Source: Bacillus sp. Y1
GTDB taxonomy: Bacteria; Bacillota; Bacilli; Bacillales; Cytobacillaceae
Reading direction: 5' to 3'
Length of the DNA stretch: 64,000 bases
NCBI RefSeq assembly: GCF_003586445.1
Contig: NZ_CP030028.1
Span: forward strand, 3,362,501-3,426,500
Made by a program: the position numbers and the translations under genes. The stretch's first letter is position 1. Each line of letters opens with the position of its first letter. Under the pieces are notes generated by a model that did not search any database, was not told the DNA's origin, and saw nothing but the letters and a program-made list of their open reading frames with translations. Of this stretch, positions 54,812 to 64,000 are shown piece by piece.

Positions 54812-55644
54812 ACATTCCCCTTTGATTTTAATACTTCATGAGCTTCTGAAACAATTTGGCTTGGCTTCTTAGAAAGATGGTTTATCCCTTGCTCCTTTTC
54901 ACCTTCCCAGCCTAAATGAAGTAAAAACTCAATATTGCCATCGCCACCGGTGATTGGTGAGAACGATAGATTTTTGACATCATAACCTAGAGACAAAGAA
55001 AGGTCGATGATTTTATTTACGACCGCTTCATGTACCTTTGGATCCCTTACGATTCCCTTTTTCCCTACCTCTTCTCTACCAGCCTCAAATTGTGGTTTGA
55101 CCAAAGCGATAATATCACTGTTGGGCACTAGGAGAGTTTTTAACACAGGGAGAATTAGCTTTAATGATATAAACGAAACATCTATTGAAGCAAAATTCGG
55201 CATCTCACCAGTCAGATCAGCAGGTGTCACATAACGAAAATTTGTCCGTTCCATGACGATGACTCGTTCATCCTGTCTCAGCTTCCATGCTAACTGATTA
55301 TATCCGACATCTAAGGCATACGATTGTTTAGCTCCATTTTGTAATGCACAGTCCGTAAATCCGCCGGTGGAAGCACCAATATCTAACAAAACTTTTCCTT
55401 CGACATGTACGTCAAATTCCTTCAGTGCTTTTTCTAACTTTAAGCCACCCCTACTTACATATGGCATGACATTTCCTTTTATCGTTAACGGTAGATCGCT
55501 GCTTATTTTCTCACCTGGTTTATCCAATCGGTTTTCATTGCTATATACGAGTCCTGCCATAATTGCACGTTTCGCTTTTTCTCTTGTTTCTATTAACCCG
55601 CGTTCAACTAGCAGGACGTCAATTCTTTCTTTTTTACTTTTCAT
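54802..55644 (-). CDS. yqxC: TlyA-family rRNA methyltransferase / S4-domain protein (YqxC)
   Basis: 280 residues: an N-terminal S4 RNA-binding domain ([23 protein letters not shown]) and an FtsJ-like SAM methyltransferase domain with [17 protein letters not shown]. Homologous to mycobacterial TlyA, a 2'-O-methyltransferase of rRNA. It overlaps the dxs stop by four bases and lies between dxs and ahrC as in B. subtilis. Confidence 0.92.
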   Translation of the reverse strand: MKSKKERIDVLLVERGLIETREKAKRAIMAGLVYSNENRLDKPGEKISSDLPLTIKGNVMPYVSRGGLKLEKALKEFDVHVEGKVLLDIGASTGGFTDCALQNGAKQSYALDVGYNQLAWKLRQDERVIVMERTNFRYVTPADLTGEMPNFASIDVSFISLKLILPVLKTLLVPNSDIIALVKPQFEAGREEVGKKGIVRDPKVHEAVVNKIIDLSLSLGYDVKNLSFSPITGGDGNIEFLLHLGWEGEKEQGINHLSKKPSQIVSEAHEVLKSKGNVEE

Positions 55645-57545
55645 AGTAGTGAACCTTTTTTCCCTTTAACCTGTGTAAGTTCGATTACTTTCCGAATCGT
55701 TGAATCCACGGTCAAATCGATCTCTTTCAATAACTCATCAACACTTCCATGCTCAATAAATTGATCTGGAATACCCATACGATCAATCACTGCATCAAAA
55801 TAACGATTTTCCGATGCAAACTCTAAAATAGAACTTCCAAACCCACCTTGAAGGACGGCTTCTTCGATCGTTAATACAGGCATTTTACGTTCAAACAGAT
55901 CTGATAGCATCTTCCGGTCTAACGGTTTAATAAATCGAGCATTGACGACCTTCACACGAATCCCCTGCTGTTCAAGATGATTTGCTGCCTCTAACGCCAT
56001 TGGAATCGTTGTGCCAAAAGTTAAAATAGCCACATCTTCGCCTTCTTTTAATACTTCCCAAGTACCAATTGGAATCGTTTTAAGCTCTTCATCCAATGGA
56101 ACTCCTACTCCATTTCCTCGTGGAAATCTCATGGCAATCGGTCCATCATCATACTTTAAAGCTGTATTGACCATATGTTGCCCTTCGTTTTCATCTTTAG
56201 GCATCATCAGCACCATGTTTGGCACATGTCTCATAAAGGCAATGTCAAATACTCCTTGATGAGTTTCCCCATCTGCACCTACAAGCCCTGCACGATCAAT
56301 ACCAATAAAAACATTTAAATTTTGACGGCAAATATCATGAACCACTTGGTCATAGGCTCGTTGTAGGAAAGTCGAATAAATGGCTAAAAACGGCTTCATC
56401 TTTTGGGTTGCAAGACCCGCAGCTACTGTCGCAGCATGCTGTTCAGCAATTCCCACATCAAACATACGATCAGGGAATTCACTTGCAAATCCCTCAAGCT
56501 TCGAACCAACAGGCATCGCAGGGGTGATCGCAACGATTCTCTCATCTTCTCGAGCCAGCCTTCGAACCGTTTCACTTACCAGTTTACTCCATGCTGGCGG
56601 AGGGGTTTCAGCTGGTTTTGGAAAAGCTCCTGTTTCAATTTTATACGGTCCCGTTCCGTGCCAAGTACCCACTACATCACTTTCTGCAGGATGATATCCC
56701 TTCCCTTTTTTAGTGATCACGTGTAAAAGAACCGGTCCTTCTGTCTTTTTTGCGTAGGCTAAATTTTCAAATAGTTCATCATAATTATGACCATCTACTG
56801 GTCCTAAATACGTAAAGCCCATCTCCTCAAAAAACATACCTGAAACTAACAAATACTTTAGGCTATCTTTTATTCTCTCGGCCGTTGTGGCTAATTTTCC
56901 TCCAACAGCAGGAATTTTCTTCAACAAATACTCCAGTTCATCTTTCGCCCAGTGGTATTTCCCAGCTGTTCGTAATCGCCCTAAGATACTGTGAAGTGCT
57001 CCTACATTTGGTGCAATGCTCATCTCATTGTCATTTAAAACAACGATGAGGTTCTTCTTTTCATGACCGATGTGATTTAATGCCTCTAGTGCCATTCCAC
57101 CAGTTAATGCACCATCACCAATCACAGGGACAACAAAAGATTTCTCCTTTTTTAAATCCCTTGCTATTGCCATTCCCATAGCAGCGGATAAAGAGGTAGA
57201 ACTATGCCCTGTTTCCCATACATCATGTTCACTTTCAATCATCTTTGGAAATCCACATAAGCCTTTATATTGTCTTAGCGTGTCAAACTCACTTGCTCTA
57301 CCTGTTAAAATTTTATGGACATATGATTGGTGACCAACATCCCATAAAATTTTATCTTTTGGGCTTGAAAAACAAGTATGAAGAGCAATGGTCAGCTCTA
57401 CTACTCCTAAGTTCGGTCCAATATGCCCACCCGTAACTGATAATTTTTCTATTAAAAATTGTCTGATGTCGTTACTTAATTCTTGTAGTTGTTGTTGAGA
57501 AAGCCCTTTTAAAAAGGAAGGGTCTTTAATTGATAACAGATCCAC
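55641..57545 (-). CDS. dxs: 1-deoxy-D-xylulose-5-phosphate synthase
   Basis: 634 residues. ThDP enzyme condensing pyruvate and glyceraldehyde 3-phosphate, the first step of the MEP isoprenoid pathway. Landmarks: [32 protein letters not shown], the ThDP motif [18 protein letters not shown] ... NDNEMS, and [15 protein letters not shown]. The GTG at 57545 (start of [13 protein letters not shown]) agrees with the known N-terminus in bacilli; a GTG at 57557 is also possible. Confidence 0.96.
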   Translation of the reverse strand: MDLLSIKDPSFLKGLSQQQLQELSNDIRQFLIEKLSVTGGHIGPNLGVVELTIALHTCFSSPKDKILWDVGHQSYVHKILTGRASEFDTLRQYKGLCGFPKMIESEHDVWETGHSSTSLSAAMGMAIARDLKKEKSFVVPVIGDGALTGGMALEALNHIGHEKKNLIVVLNDNEMSIAPNVGALHSILGRLRTAGKYHWAKDELEYLLKKIPAVGGKLATTAERIKDSLKYLLVSGMFFEEMGFTYLGPVDGHNYDELFENLAYAKKTEGPVLLHVITKKGKGYHPAESDVVGTWHGTGPYKIETGAFPKPAETPPPAWSKLVSETVRRLAREDERIVAITPAMPVGSKLEGFASEFPDRMFDVGIAEQHAATVAAGLATQKMKPFLAIYSTFLQRAYDQVVHDICRQNLNVFIGIDRAGLVGADGETHQGVFDIAFMRHVPNMVLMMPKDENEGQHMVNTALKYDDGPIAMRFPRGNGVGVPLDEELKTIPIGTWEVLKEGEDVAILTFGTTIPMALEAANHLEQQGIRVKVVNARFIKPLDRKMLSDLFERKMPVLTIEEAVLQGGFGSSILEFASENRYFDAVIDRMGIPDQFIEHGSVDELLKEIDLTVDSTIRKVIELTQVKGKKGSLL

Positions 57546-57671
57546 TAGTTGGACCACTCACTTTCATCTCTTAATCTTTTTCTTAGATGTTCATAGGTTT
57601 TTCGTTTGCTGTATACATTAAGAGTACCGTATTATAGACATTTTTCCAAATGTTTTCCGTTTACACTCTCA

Positions 57672-58565
57672 TTAATGATTTCGGTTAGCTACTAAATCCG
57701 TGATTTCTTTAAGAATATCCGTTTCAAGTTCCATACTATTTAGGGAATCCTTTGCAAGCGAAATATGCTCTAGTAACGATTGCCTTGCCCCCTCCATCGT
57801 CAGCAACGATGGATATGTGCTCTTATTGTTTTGTTCGTCACTGCCCACTTTCTTTCCGATGATTTCTTCATCACCTTCAAGGTCTAGAATATCATCCCTA
57901 ATTTGAAAGGCTAAACCTAAATGGTGAGCAAATGTAGCAAACTTTTCTAATTGGTTAGTATTTGCTCCGGCAATCCTGGCTCCAGCAACCACGCTGTAAG
58001 CAAGTAACTTCCCTGTCTTATGGATGTGAATGTATTCAAGTTCATCAAGACTTAAGTCTTTCCCTTCCCCATCCATATCGGCTACTTGTCCACCTACCAT
58101 TCCTTCTGCCCCTGATGCTTTTGCTAGCTCAGTAATAAGTTGAATTTTCACTTCGGCCGGTATCTGTTCGGAGGATGCACTTGAAATTACTTGAAAGCTG
58201 TACGTTAAAAGGGCGTCTCCAGCAAGAATGGCATATGCTTCTCCGAACACCTTATGATTTGTTGGTTTTCCTCTTCGTAGGTCATCGTTGTCCATGCTCG
58301 GAAGATCGTCATGAATTAATGAGTACGTATGGATCATTTCTATCGCTGCAGCCGCTTCTAAACCTAATTCCCCCTTCTTACCAAACGCTTCTAATGTAGC
58401 GAATAATAATAACGGACGAATACGTTTGCCACCTGCTTCCAACGAGTAGAGCATCGCTTCCTTAATTTGGGAAGGTGCAGTTAATTTACTAACAGATTCA
58501 TTTAAATAAGCTTCCACTAGCCCTTTATACTTTTTAGAAAAGGTGGTAAATCCCACTTTCTTCAC
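57672..58565 (-). CDS. ispA: Farnesyl diphosphate synthase
   Basis: A 297-residue trans-prenyl transferase. First Asp-rich motif HDDLPSMDNDDLRRG, second motif IRDDILD, plus GGKRIRPLL. Makes C15 prenyl diphosphate from isopentenyl and dimethylallyl diphosphates; product length is inferred from family size. GTG start at 58565 behind AGAGGAGGA; it abuts xseB. Confidence 0.95.
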   Translation of the reverse strand: MKKVGFTTFSKKYKGLVEAYLNESVSKLTAPSQIKEAMLYSLEAGGKRIRPLLLFATLEAFGKKGELGLEAAAAIEMIHTYSLIHDDLPSMDNDDLRRGKPTNHKVFGEAYAILAGDALLTYSFQVISSASSEQIPAEVKIQLITELAKASGAEGMVGGQVADMDGEGKDLSLDELEYIHIHKTGKLLAYSVVAGARIAGANTNQLEKFATFAHHLGLAFQIRDDILDLEGDEEIIGKKVGSDEQNNKSTYPSLLTMEGARQSLLEHISLAKDSLNSMELETDILKEITDLVANRNH

Positions 58566-58567
58566 TA

Positions 58568-58801
58568 CTATTCCTCCTCTTGAATAGAGAAGGTTTCTTT
58601 CTTCCCATTCTCCGTAAGAATTTCTGTTAACTGCTCCTCTACATTGCGGAGCTTATCGTGACAAAGCTTTGAAAGCTCCATTCCTTTTTTATAAATAGAA
58701 ATCGCCTCTTCTAGAGGTACATCACCTTCTTCTAGTTGTTCAACGATATCTTCAAGTTGCTGCATTGCTTCTTCAAAGCTTATTTTCGTTTCTTTACTCA
58801 T
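58568..58801 (-). CDS. xseB: Exodeoxyribonuclease VII small subunit
   Basis: 77 residues, family-typical [27 protein letters not shown] with an acidic tail. It forms the coiled-coil partner of XseA. Overlaps the xseA stop by eight bases and is followed by ispA. Confidence 0.95.
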   Translation of the reverse strand: MSKETKISFEEAMQQLEDIVEQLEEGDVPLEEAISIYKKGMELSKLCHDKLRNVEEQLTEILTENGKKETFSIQEEE

Positions 58802-60152
58802 TTGTTTGATCCTTCCCCTCGATCTCTAACACTTCACAAGTGATAGAACCATCTACAAGTTTTATTTTAATATTATCATTAAGTCGGATCTGTTCCGTGC
58901 TTTTTACTAAGTGATCGTCTTCATTGTAGACGAGGCTATATCCTCGATCCATAATTTTCAAAGGACTTAATGCATCCAATGCCATATTTACTCTTTGATG
59001 TTCTTTTTTCTTAGCTAAAAGAAGGTTAGCAAAGGCACGATTTAATGCCTTCTCCGTCTTTGTTTGCTGCAGAACGGATGTTTGAAGAAGCATATTCAAA
59101 TTATTTCTTTCAAGTCTCCGTTTGGTACGAATATATCCTTCATTTTTATTTAAAAATAATGCTTGTGCTGCTCTCTGTAATAATTCTGTTGACTTATCAA
59201 CCTGCTCTACCTTTTGTTCATACAACCTTTGTGGGTATTTAAAGGCGTATGATTTACTCAAACGATCATATCGCTGTGCTTGTACATTTATCTTCTCTTT
59301 AATTTTTCGAATAATCCTTGTTTGTCTTGTTAACACTCTTTCAATTAATTCATCAATATGAGGAACAGCGAGCTCTGCCGCACCCGTAGGAGTCGGTGCT
59401 CGAAGATCCGCTACATAATCAGCAATGGTGGTGTCTGTTTCATGACCAACAGCAGAAATAATCGGGATCCTAGATGCAAATATGGCCCTCGCCACTATTT
59501 CCTCATTAAACGACCATAGTTCCTCAATCGATCCCCCACCGCGGCCAACAATTAATACATCAATTTCTTGAGATTGATTGGCTTGTTCGATTGCCTTTAC
59601 AATGGATGCAGCTCCTTGTTCTCCTTGAACAAGTGCGGGAATGACCATTATATTTGCAATCGGGTATCTCCTTTTAAGGGTCGTTAGAATATCTCGTATC
59701 GCTGCTCCCGTAGGAGAGGTAATGACCCCAACTGTGTGGGGGTATTTTGGCAATGGTTTTTTATATTCCTTTGAAAATAAACCTTGTTTTAATAGTTTTT
59801 CTTTTAGCTGTTCAAAAGCAAGATAAAGATCGCCGATTCCATCGGGCTGCATCTCTTTTATGTACATTTGATACTGACCACTTTGTTCGTATACGGTGAT
59901 ATCACCTTTCACTAACACTTTCATTCCATTTTCTGGTCTGAATTTAATGGATTTATTAAAGCTCGAAAACATGACAGCCAGGATTCTTGCTTTTTCGTCT
60001 TTTAAAGTAAAGTACATATGTCCACTGGAGTGCTGTTTAAAGTTTGAAATTTCCCCTTTAACATACATATCCTGTAAATGTGGATCAGCGTCAAACTTTC
60101 TTTTTATATATTTGGTTAAGGCAGTTATTGTTACATATTGCTTTTCTTCCAT
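58794..60152 (-). CDS. xseA: Exodeoxyribonuclease VII large subunit
   Basis: 452 residues. N-terminal OB fold ([22 protein letters not shown]), catalytic domain with [36 protein letters not shown] and [12 protein letters not shown], then a long coiled coil. Degrades single-stranded DNA to oligonucleotides. The ATG follows AAAGGAG. Confidence 0.96.
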   Translation of the reverse strand: MEEKQYVTITALTKYIKRKFDADPHLQDMYVKGEISNFKQHSSGHMYFTLKDEKARILAVMFSSFNKSIKFRPENGMKVLVKGDITVYEQSGQYQMYIKEMQPDGIGDLYLAFEQLKEKLLKQGLFSKEYKKPLPKYPHTVGVITSPTGAAIRDILTTLKRRYPIANIMVIPALVQGEQGAASIVKAIEQANQSQEIDVLIVGRGGGSIEELWSFNEEIVARAIFASRIPIISAVGHETDTTIADYVADLRAPTPTGAAELAVPHIDELIERVLTRQTRIIRKIKEKINVQAQRYDRLSKSYAFKYPQRLYEQKVEQVDKSTELLQRAAQALFLNKNEGYIRTKRRLERNNLNMLLQTSVLQQTKTEKALNRAFANLLLAKKKEHQRVNMALDALSPLKIMDRGYSLVYNEDDHLVKSTEQIRLNDNIKIKLVDGSITCEVLEIEGKDQTNE

Positions 60153-60294
60153 TTAGTACTCCTTTTTCAGCAAAGGTATGGATCACGCAAAAAAAACAGT
60201 CCTATCTAATTATAAGGATAAATCTCTTTTCAGTCACGTCTTGATGGTATGGAAAAGGGATTACCTATAAAAAAGGGCTGTTTTTTGTGAAAAT

Positions 60295-61149
60295 CTATCC
60301 TTGAATAGCCTTTCGTGCGGCTTTGGCTGTGTTATACATGAGCATGGTTATGGTCATGGGACCGACTCCACCTGGTACTGGGGTAATGTAGGAGGCCATG
60401 TCTTTTACTTGATGGTAAGCAACATCACCACAAAGCTTCCCTTCTTCGTTTCTGTTGATTCCAACATCAATGACTACTGCCCCTTGTTTTACATAGTCGG
60501 CAGTTATAAAATTAGCTCTCCCTACAGCGGCAACTAAAATATCTGCTTGATTCGTGTAAGATGCTAAATCACGAGTCTTTGAATGGCAGTAAGTTACCGT
60601 AGCATCACGGTTTAAAAGCATTTGCCCCAGGGGCTTTCCGACGATATTGCTTCGTCCCACAATCACCACATGCTTTCCAGATAGAGAAATACCCTTATCT
60701 TCGAGCATCACTATCACACCGGAGGGCGTGCATGGCATCAATGCATCTTGTCCTATGACCATCTTTCCCACATTAATTGGATGAAAACCATCAACGTCTT
60801 TCATCGGTGAAATAGCATTAATGATTTCGTCTTCATCCAAGTGATCTGGAAGTGGAAGCTGAACCAATATCCCATGTATTTCTTTACTCTCATTAAGCTC
60901 ATAAATTTTAGATAGCAATATGTCTTGAGTAACAGTTGAGTCGAATGTAATAAGCTCCGAGTAGATTCCAAGCTCCTTACAGGCTTTCTGCTTGTTAGCC
61001 ACATATGTACGTGATGCATCATCATTCCCGACTAAAATAACCGCTAAGCCCGGTACCACTCCCTCTTTTTTGAGGTTCTGTACGTTTGTCTGGATTTCTA
61101 TTCTTTTTTTTCTACTTACTTCTTTCCCATCAATTGTTTGAGCTGTCAC
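60295..61149 (-). CDS. folD: Bifunctional methylenetetrahydrofolate dehydrogenase/cyclohydrolase
   Basis: About 284 residues. Substrate motif YVANKQKACKELGI (Lys and Tyr), HGILVQLPLPDHLD, and the NADP region VIVGRSNIVGKPLGQMLL with PVPGGVGPMTITML. Supplies one-carbon units. The GTG at 61149 is favoured because GGGGG is spaced for it; an ATG at 61155 is also in frame but lies too close to the ribosome site. Confidence 0.95.
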   Translation of the reverse strand: MTAQTIDGKEVSRKKRIEIQTNVQNLKKEGVVPGLAVILVGNDDASRTYVANKQKACKELGIYSELITFDSTVTQDILLSKIYELNESKEIHGILVQLPLPDHLDEDEIINAISPMKDVDGFHPINVGKMVIGQDALMPCTPSGVIVMLEDKGISLSGKHVVIVGRSNIVGKPLGQMLLNRDATVTYCHSKTRDLASYTNQADILVAAVGRANFITADYVKQGAVVIDVGINRNEEGKLCGDVAYHQVKDMASYITPVPGGVGPMTITMLMYNTAKAARKAIQG

Positions 61150-61179
61150 AATCATTCCCCCTTATCAGCAAAAGCGGAA

Positions 61180-61578
61180 TTACTGCTTTTCTGTTTGTTG
61201 CTTTATTTTCGAGAGAACTCCGTTTACAAATCGACTAGCATGCTCGTCTCCGAAAACTTTCGCAATCTCAATCGCTTCATCAATAACTACGTTTGCAGGT
61301 ACTTCTTCTTTCATGTATACAAGTTCGTAAACAGCCAGTCTTAACAGGTTCCGATCTACTGGTGCAATTCGCTCAATTGTCCATTTTTCTAAATGTTCTT
61401 TAATCATTTCATCTATCTCATTTTTGTGTTCCACAACCCCACTAACTAGATTAGAGAGGTAGTCATCTCCACGCTCTTCTTCTAATACATGAAGAATCGC
61501 TTCCTTTGGATCTGCTTCACTCATATCAATTTGAAATAATGCTTGTAATGCTTTTTCTCTTGCCGTTCTTCTTTTCAT
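61180..61578 (-). CDS. nusB: Transcription antitermination factor NusB
   Basis: 132 residues; all-helical RNA-binding fold starting [18 protein letters not shown] and ending [11 protein letters not shown]. Binds boxA and helps rRNA operon transcription. AAAGGAGTTTAGG precedes the ATG. Between yqhY and folD, the order known in B. subtilis. Confidence 0.96.
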   Translation of the reverse strand: MKRRTAREKALQALFQIDMSEADPKEAILHVLEEERGDDYLSNLVSGVVEHKNEIDEMIKEHLEKWTIERIAPVDRNLLRLAVYELVYMKEEVPANVVIDEAIEIAKVFGDEHASRFVNGVLSKIKQQTEKQ

Positions 61579-61664
61579 CTATCCTAAACTCCTTTATTGG
61601 TTGAGATACCCTAATCATCAATATGATCATAGCATAATAACTCATCATACATGAAATACTCGAA

Positions 61665-61706
61665 AGAAAAAAGAGCCAAAGACTTTTTTGTTGTCCTTGA
61701 CTCTTT
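61665..61706 (-). terminator. Terminator after yqhY
   Basis: On the minus strand AAGAGTCAAGGAC pairs imperfectly with GTCTTTGGCTCTT, followed by TTTTTT. Confidence 0.75.
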
Positions 61707-61718
61707 AGAGTGAATAAA

Positions 61719-62126
61719 TTACAGCTCTTGTTCTTGTTCAACCTCTTGCTTCGTACTTTCAAACTGAATGCCAACGATATGCACGTTTACTTCCTTAGCA
61801 TCAAGTGCAGTCATATTCAAAAGCGCTTGTCGAATATTATCTTGAACCTTTTGAGCAACAGTTGGAATGGAAACACCAAACTTCATTAAACAATATACAT
61901 CAACTTTAATTCCGTCTTCTCCAAGTTCCACCTTAACGCCCTTGCCATGATTTTTCTTACCTAATCGCTCAACGACCCCTAATGCAAAGTTTCCTCTCAT
62001 TTGAGAAACTCCTTCTACTTCAGAAGCAGCAATACCAGCAATTACTTCAATTACTTCAGGTGCAATCTCTACTTTCCCAAGACCAGAGTTTCCTGGGTTC
62101 ATTTCCAAGATGTTATTTTCGCTCAT
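61719..62126 (-). CDS. yqhY: Asp23/Gls24 family protein YqhY
   Basis: 135 residues, the same length as B. subtilis YqhY. Core GKVEIAPEVIEVIAGIAASEVEGV and VDVYCLMKFGVSIP, then an acidic Glu/Gln tail. In B. subtilis it influences acetyl-CoA carboxylase activity and lies with accB and accC, as here. The ATG at 62126 follows TTGGAGGTG. Confidence 0.95.
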   Translation of the reverse strand: MSENNILEMNPGNSGLGKVEIAPEVIEVIAGIAASEVEGVSQMRGNFALGVVERLGKKNHGKGVKVELGEDGIKVDVYCLMKFGVSIPTVAQKVQDNIRQALLNMTALDAKEVNVHIVGIQFESTKQEVEQEQEL

Positions 62127-62143
62127 ACAAAGCACCTCCAACT

Positions 62144-63502
62144 TTATTTTCCTGTTTCCATTAAATCATACATTTCAAGAAATTTCGTGTTAAAGTCTCC
62201 TTCAACAAACTTTTCATGATTTAAGAGTTTTAAGTGGAATGGAATGGTTGTATGAATTCCTTCTATGACAAATTCACTTAACGCCCTTTTCATGCGTGCG
62301 ATTGCTTCTTCTCTAGTACTTCCGTACGTAATCAGCTTCGCAATCATGCTGTCATAGTATGGAGGAATCGTATAACCAGGATATGCAGCTGAATCCACAC
62401 GAACTCCTAAACCTCCAGGAGGAAGATACATTTCTATTTTACCAGGTGAAGGCATGAATTTCTTCATTGGATTTTCTGCGTTAATTCTGCATTCAATCGC
62501 CCACCCATTAAAAGTAACTTCTTCTTGGGTTAAACTAAGCTTTTCACCAGATGCCACTTTAATTTGTTCCTTAATAAGGTCAACGCCAGTTACCATCTCT
62601 GTGACAGGATGTTCTACTTGGATACGAGTATTCATTTCCATAAAGTAAAACTTACGATTTTGATAATCATAAATAAATTCTACTGTCCCTGCACCGGAAT
62701 AATCAACCGCTAGTGCTGCCTTAACGGCTGCGGTTCCCATCTCATGTCTTACTTCTCCGTCTAAGGCTGGGGATGGCGTTTCCTCAAGAAGCTTTTGAAG
62801 TCTTCTTTGAATGGAGCAATCTCTTTCCCCTAAATGGATGGCATGACCATGATTATCTGCAAGAACTTGAATCTCAACATGTCGGAACTCTTCGATAAAC
62901 TTTTCGATATACACACCAGGGTTACCAAAAGCAGTTAATGCTTCTTGTTGAGTAATGTTAATCCCTTTAATTAGCTCAATCTCCGTTCGGGCCACACGAA
63001 TCCCTTTTCCGCCCCCACCAGCAGTCGCTTTTATTATAACAGGGTAACCAATTTTATTGGCCAATTCGATTGCTTCTTCATCGTCTTTAATGATTCCTTG
63101 AGATCCTGGAACAATGGGAACGCCTGCTTGTTTCATTGTTTCACGTGCGACGTCCTTTGTCCCCATCTTAGAGATGGCTTCCGGAGATGGTCCAACAAAT
63201 GTGATATTCACATCTCTACAAAGATCAGCAAAGTCAGCATTTTCAGCTAAAAAACCATAACCAGGATGAATCGCGTCACAGCTTGTAAGCTTAGCTACAC
63301 TAATGATATTAGTAAAATTTAAGTAGCTGTCCTTTGATGCAGTAGGCCCAATGCAATATGCTTCGTCTGCAAGCTGAACATGTAAAGATTCACGGTCCGC
63401 TTCAGAATATACAGCAACAGATTCAATCCCAAGCTCACGACAAGCTCGTATAATACGAACGGCTATTTCTCCTCGATTCGCAATTAATAACTTTTTTATC
63501 AT
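62144..63502 (-). CDS. accC: Acetyl-CoA carboxylase, biotin carboxylase subunit
   Basis: 452 residues. ATP-grasp enzyme that carboxylates the biotin on Acc[67 protein letters not shown] and the C-terminal domain are intact. 13 bases after accB. Confidence 0.97.
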   Translation of the reverse strand: MIKKLLIANRGEIAVRIIRACRELGIESVAVYSEADRESLHVQLADEAYCIGPTASKDSYLNFTNIISVAKLTSCDAIHPGYGFLAENADFADLCRDVNITFVGPSPEAISKMGTKDVARETMKQAGVPIVPGSQGIIKDDEEAIELANKIGYPVIIKATAGGGGKGIRVARTEIELIKGINITQQEALTAFGNPGVYIEKFIEEFRHVEIQVLADNHGHAIHLGERDCSIQRRLQKLLEETPSPALDGEVRHEMGTAAVKAALAVDYSGAGTVEFIYDYQNRKFYFMEMNTRIQVEHPVTEMVTGVDLIKEQIKVASGEKLSLTQEEVTFNGWAIECRINAENPMKKFMPSPGKIEMYLPPGGLGVRVDSAAYPGYTIPPYYDSMIAKLITYGSTREEAIARMKRALSEFVIEGIHTTIPFHLKLLNHEKFVEGDFNTKFLEMYDLMETGK

Positions 63503-63515
63503 AGCAGACAGCTCC

Positions 63516-64000
63516 TTACTCTGGCTTCACTAAAAATAACGGTTGACCATACTCAACTAACTGTCCGTCTTTTACAAGTATTTCTACAATTTCTCCGTTA
63601 ACTTCAGCTTCAATTTCATTAAATAACTTCATTGCTTCTACGATACAAACCACTGAATCGCTTGAAACCTTTGAGCCAACCTTAACATACGCATCAGCAT
63701 CAGGTGAAGGTGATTCATAGAAAGTCCCAACCATCGGTGAAGTGATTTTATGTAAGTTTGAAGTATCAGCAACAGGTGTTTGTGCTGGTTGCACTTGAGG
63801 TGCGATTTGCTCCTCTTGCTTTACCTCTACAGCAGCCACTGGTGCTGGTGTTCTTTCAGCAACGACTACAGGCGCTGGTGTAACTTGTTCCTTTACAGTC
63901 ACTGTTCCCAGAGCCGCATTCTTTTTCATTTTAATTTTTGCACCTTCGTATTCATAAACAAATTCATCTAGACTTGATTGATCTACAAGTTTTATTATTT
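63516..64000 (-). CDS. accB: Acetyl-CoA carboxylase, biotin carboxyl carrier protein (5' end cut by window)
   Basis: The frame stays open to the window edge, beyond the internal Met at 63929, and encodes the conserved [16 protein letters not shown] segment, so the true start lies outside. A Pro/Ala/Gln/Val-rich linker follows, then the biotinyl domain with VEAMKLFNE (biotin on Lys) and [11 protein letters not shown]. First gene of the accB-accC pair. Confidence 0.95.
   Translation of the reverse strand, partial: IIKLVDQSSLDEFVYEYEGAKIKMKKNAALGTVTVKEQVTPAPVVVAERTPAPVAAVEVKQEEQIAPQVQPAQTPVADTSNLHKITSPMVGTFYESPSPDADAYVKVGSKVSSDSVVCIVEAMKLFNEIEAEVNGEIVEILVKDGQLVEYGQPLFLVKPE

Noticed and set aside
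60186..60290. Long inverted repeat AAAAAACAG ... CTGTTTTTT between xseA and folD
   Set aside because: The arms are mostly homopolymer and about 75 bases apart; it does not form a convincing terminator or known RNA.

Overview
The window looks like chromosome of an endospore-forming Bacillaceae bacterium. It carries spo0A, spoIVB, two putative spore-surface (SPOCS) proteins, a T-box leader, GGAGG-type ribosome sites with many GTG and TTG starts, and a gene order that, from memory, closely follows the Bacillus subtilis accB-to-proI (yqhW-yqjO) segment. Most genes are on the minus strand, so biological order runs from high to low coordinates. No rRNA, tRNA, CRISPR array, transposase or phage gene was seen.

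Reading from 64000 downward: accB (5' end cut by the window edge), accC, yqhY, nusB, folD, xseA, xseB, ispA, dxs, yqxC, ahrC, recN, spoIVB and spo0A form the housekeeping and sporulation core. Next come two plus-strand SPOCS-domain genes (48416-49940), one behind a good sigma-K promoter, then a FapA-like DUF342 protein, the phosphodiesterase yqiK and yqzF. The sigma-54 activator bkdR and a -24/-12 promoter precede ptb, bcd, buk, lpdV, bfmBAA, bfmBAB and bfmBB, which degrade branched-chain amino acids. Directly downstream lie mutA, mutB and meaB (methylmalonyl-CoA mutase and its chaperone GTPase), and further on mce and pccB. Together these lead valine and isoleucine carbon through propionyl-CoA to succinyl-CoA. 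Between them sit brxB, yqjA, an L,D-transpeptidase and a 31-codon Prli42-like gene.

From 25502 to 15443: a peptidase-T-like gene, an orphan CheW, dinB, gndA, zwf, a three-gene ABC exporter with a palindromic site at its promoter, and rnz. A glycosyltransferase and a small membrane protein follow on the plus strand.

The most accessory part is 4873-13858, a tightly overlapped ten-gene minus-strand operon: hypA, hypB, hypF, hypC, hypD, hypE, a cytochrome-b5-domain protein, hydrogenase small and large subunits, and a maturation protease. The small subunit has no Tat signal and has Asn in place of one proximal-cluster Cys (CSGN), as in group 2 (cyanobacterial HupS-like) uptake hydrogenases. No membrane cytochrome b is encoded. 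hypE is interrupted by a one-base shortage at a G6 run. The window ends with T-box-controlled proI, an MBL-fold hydrolase (yqjP-like), an EamA transporter and a divergent MocR-type regulator truncated at position 1.
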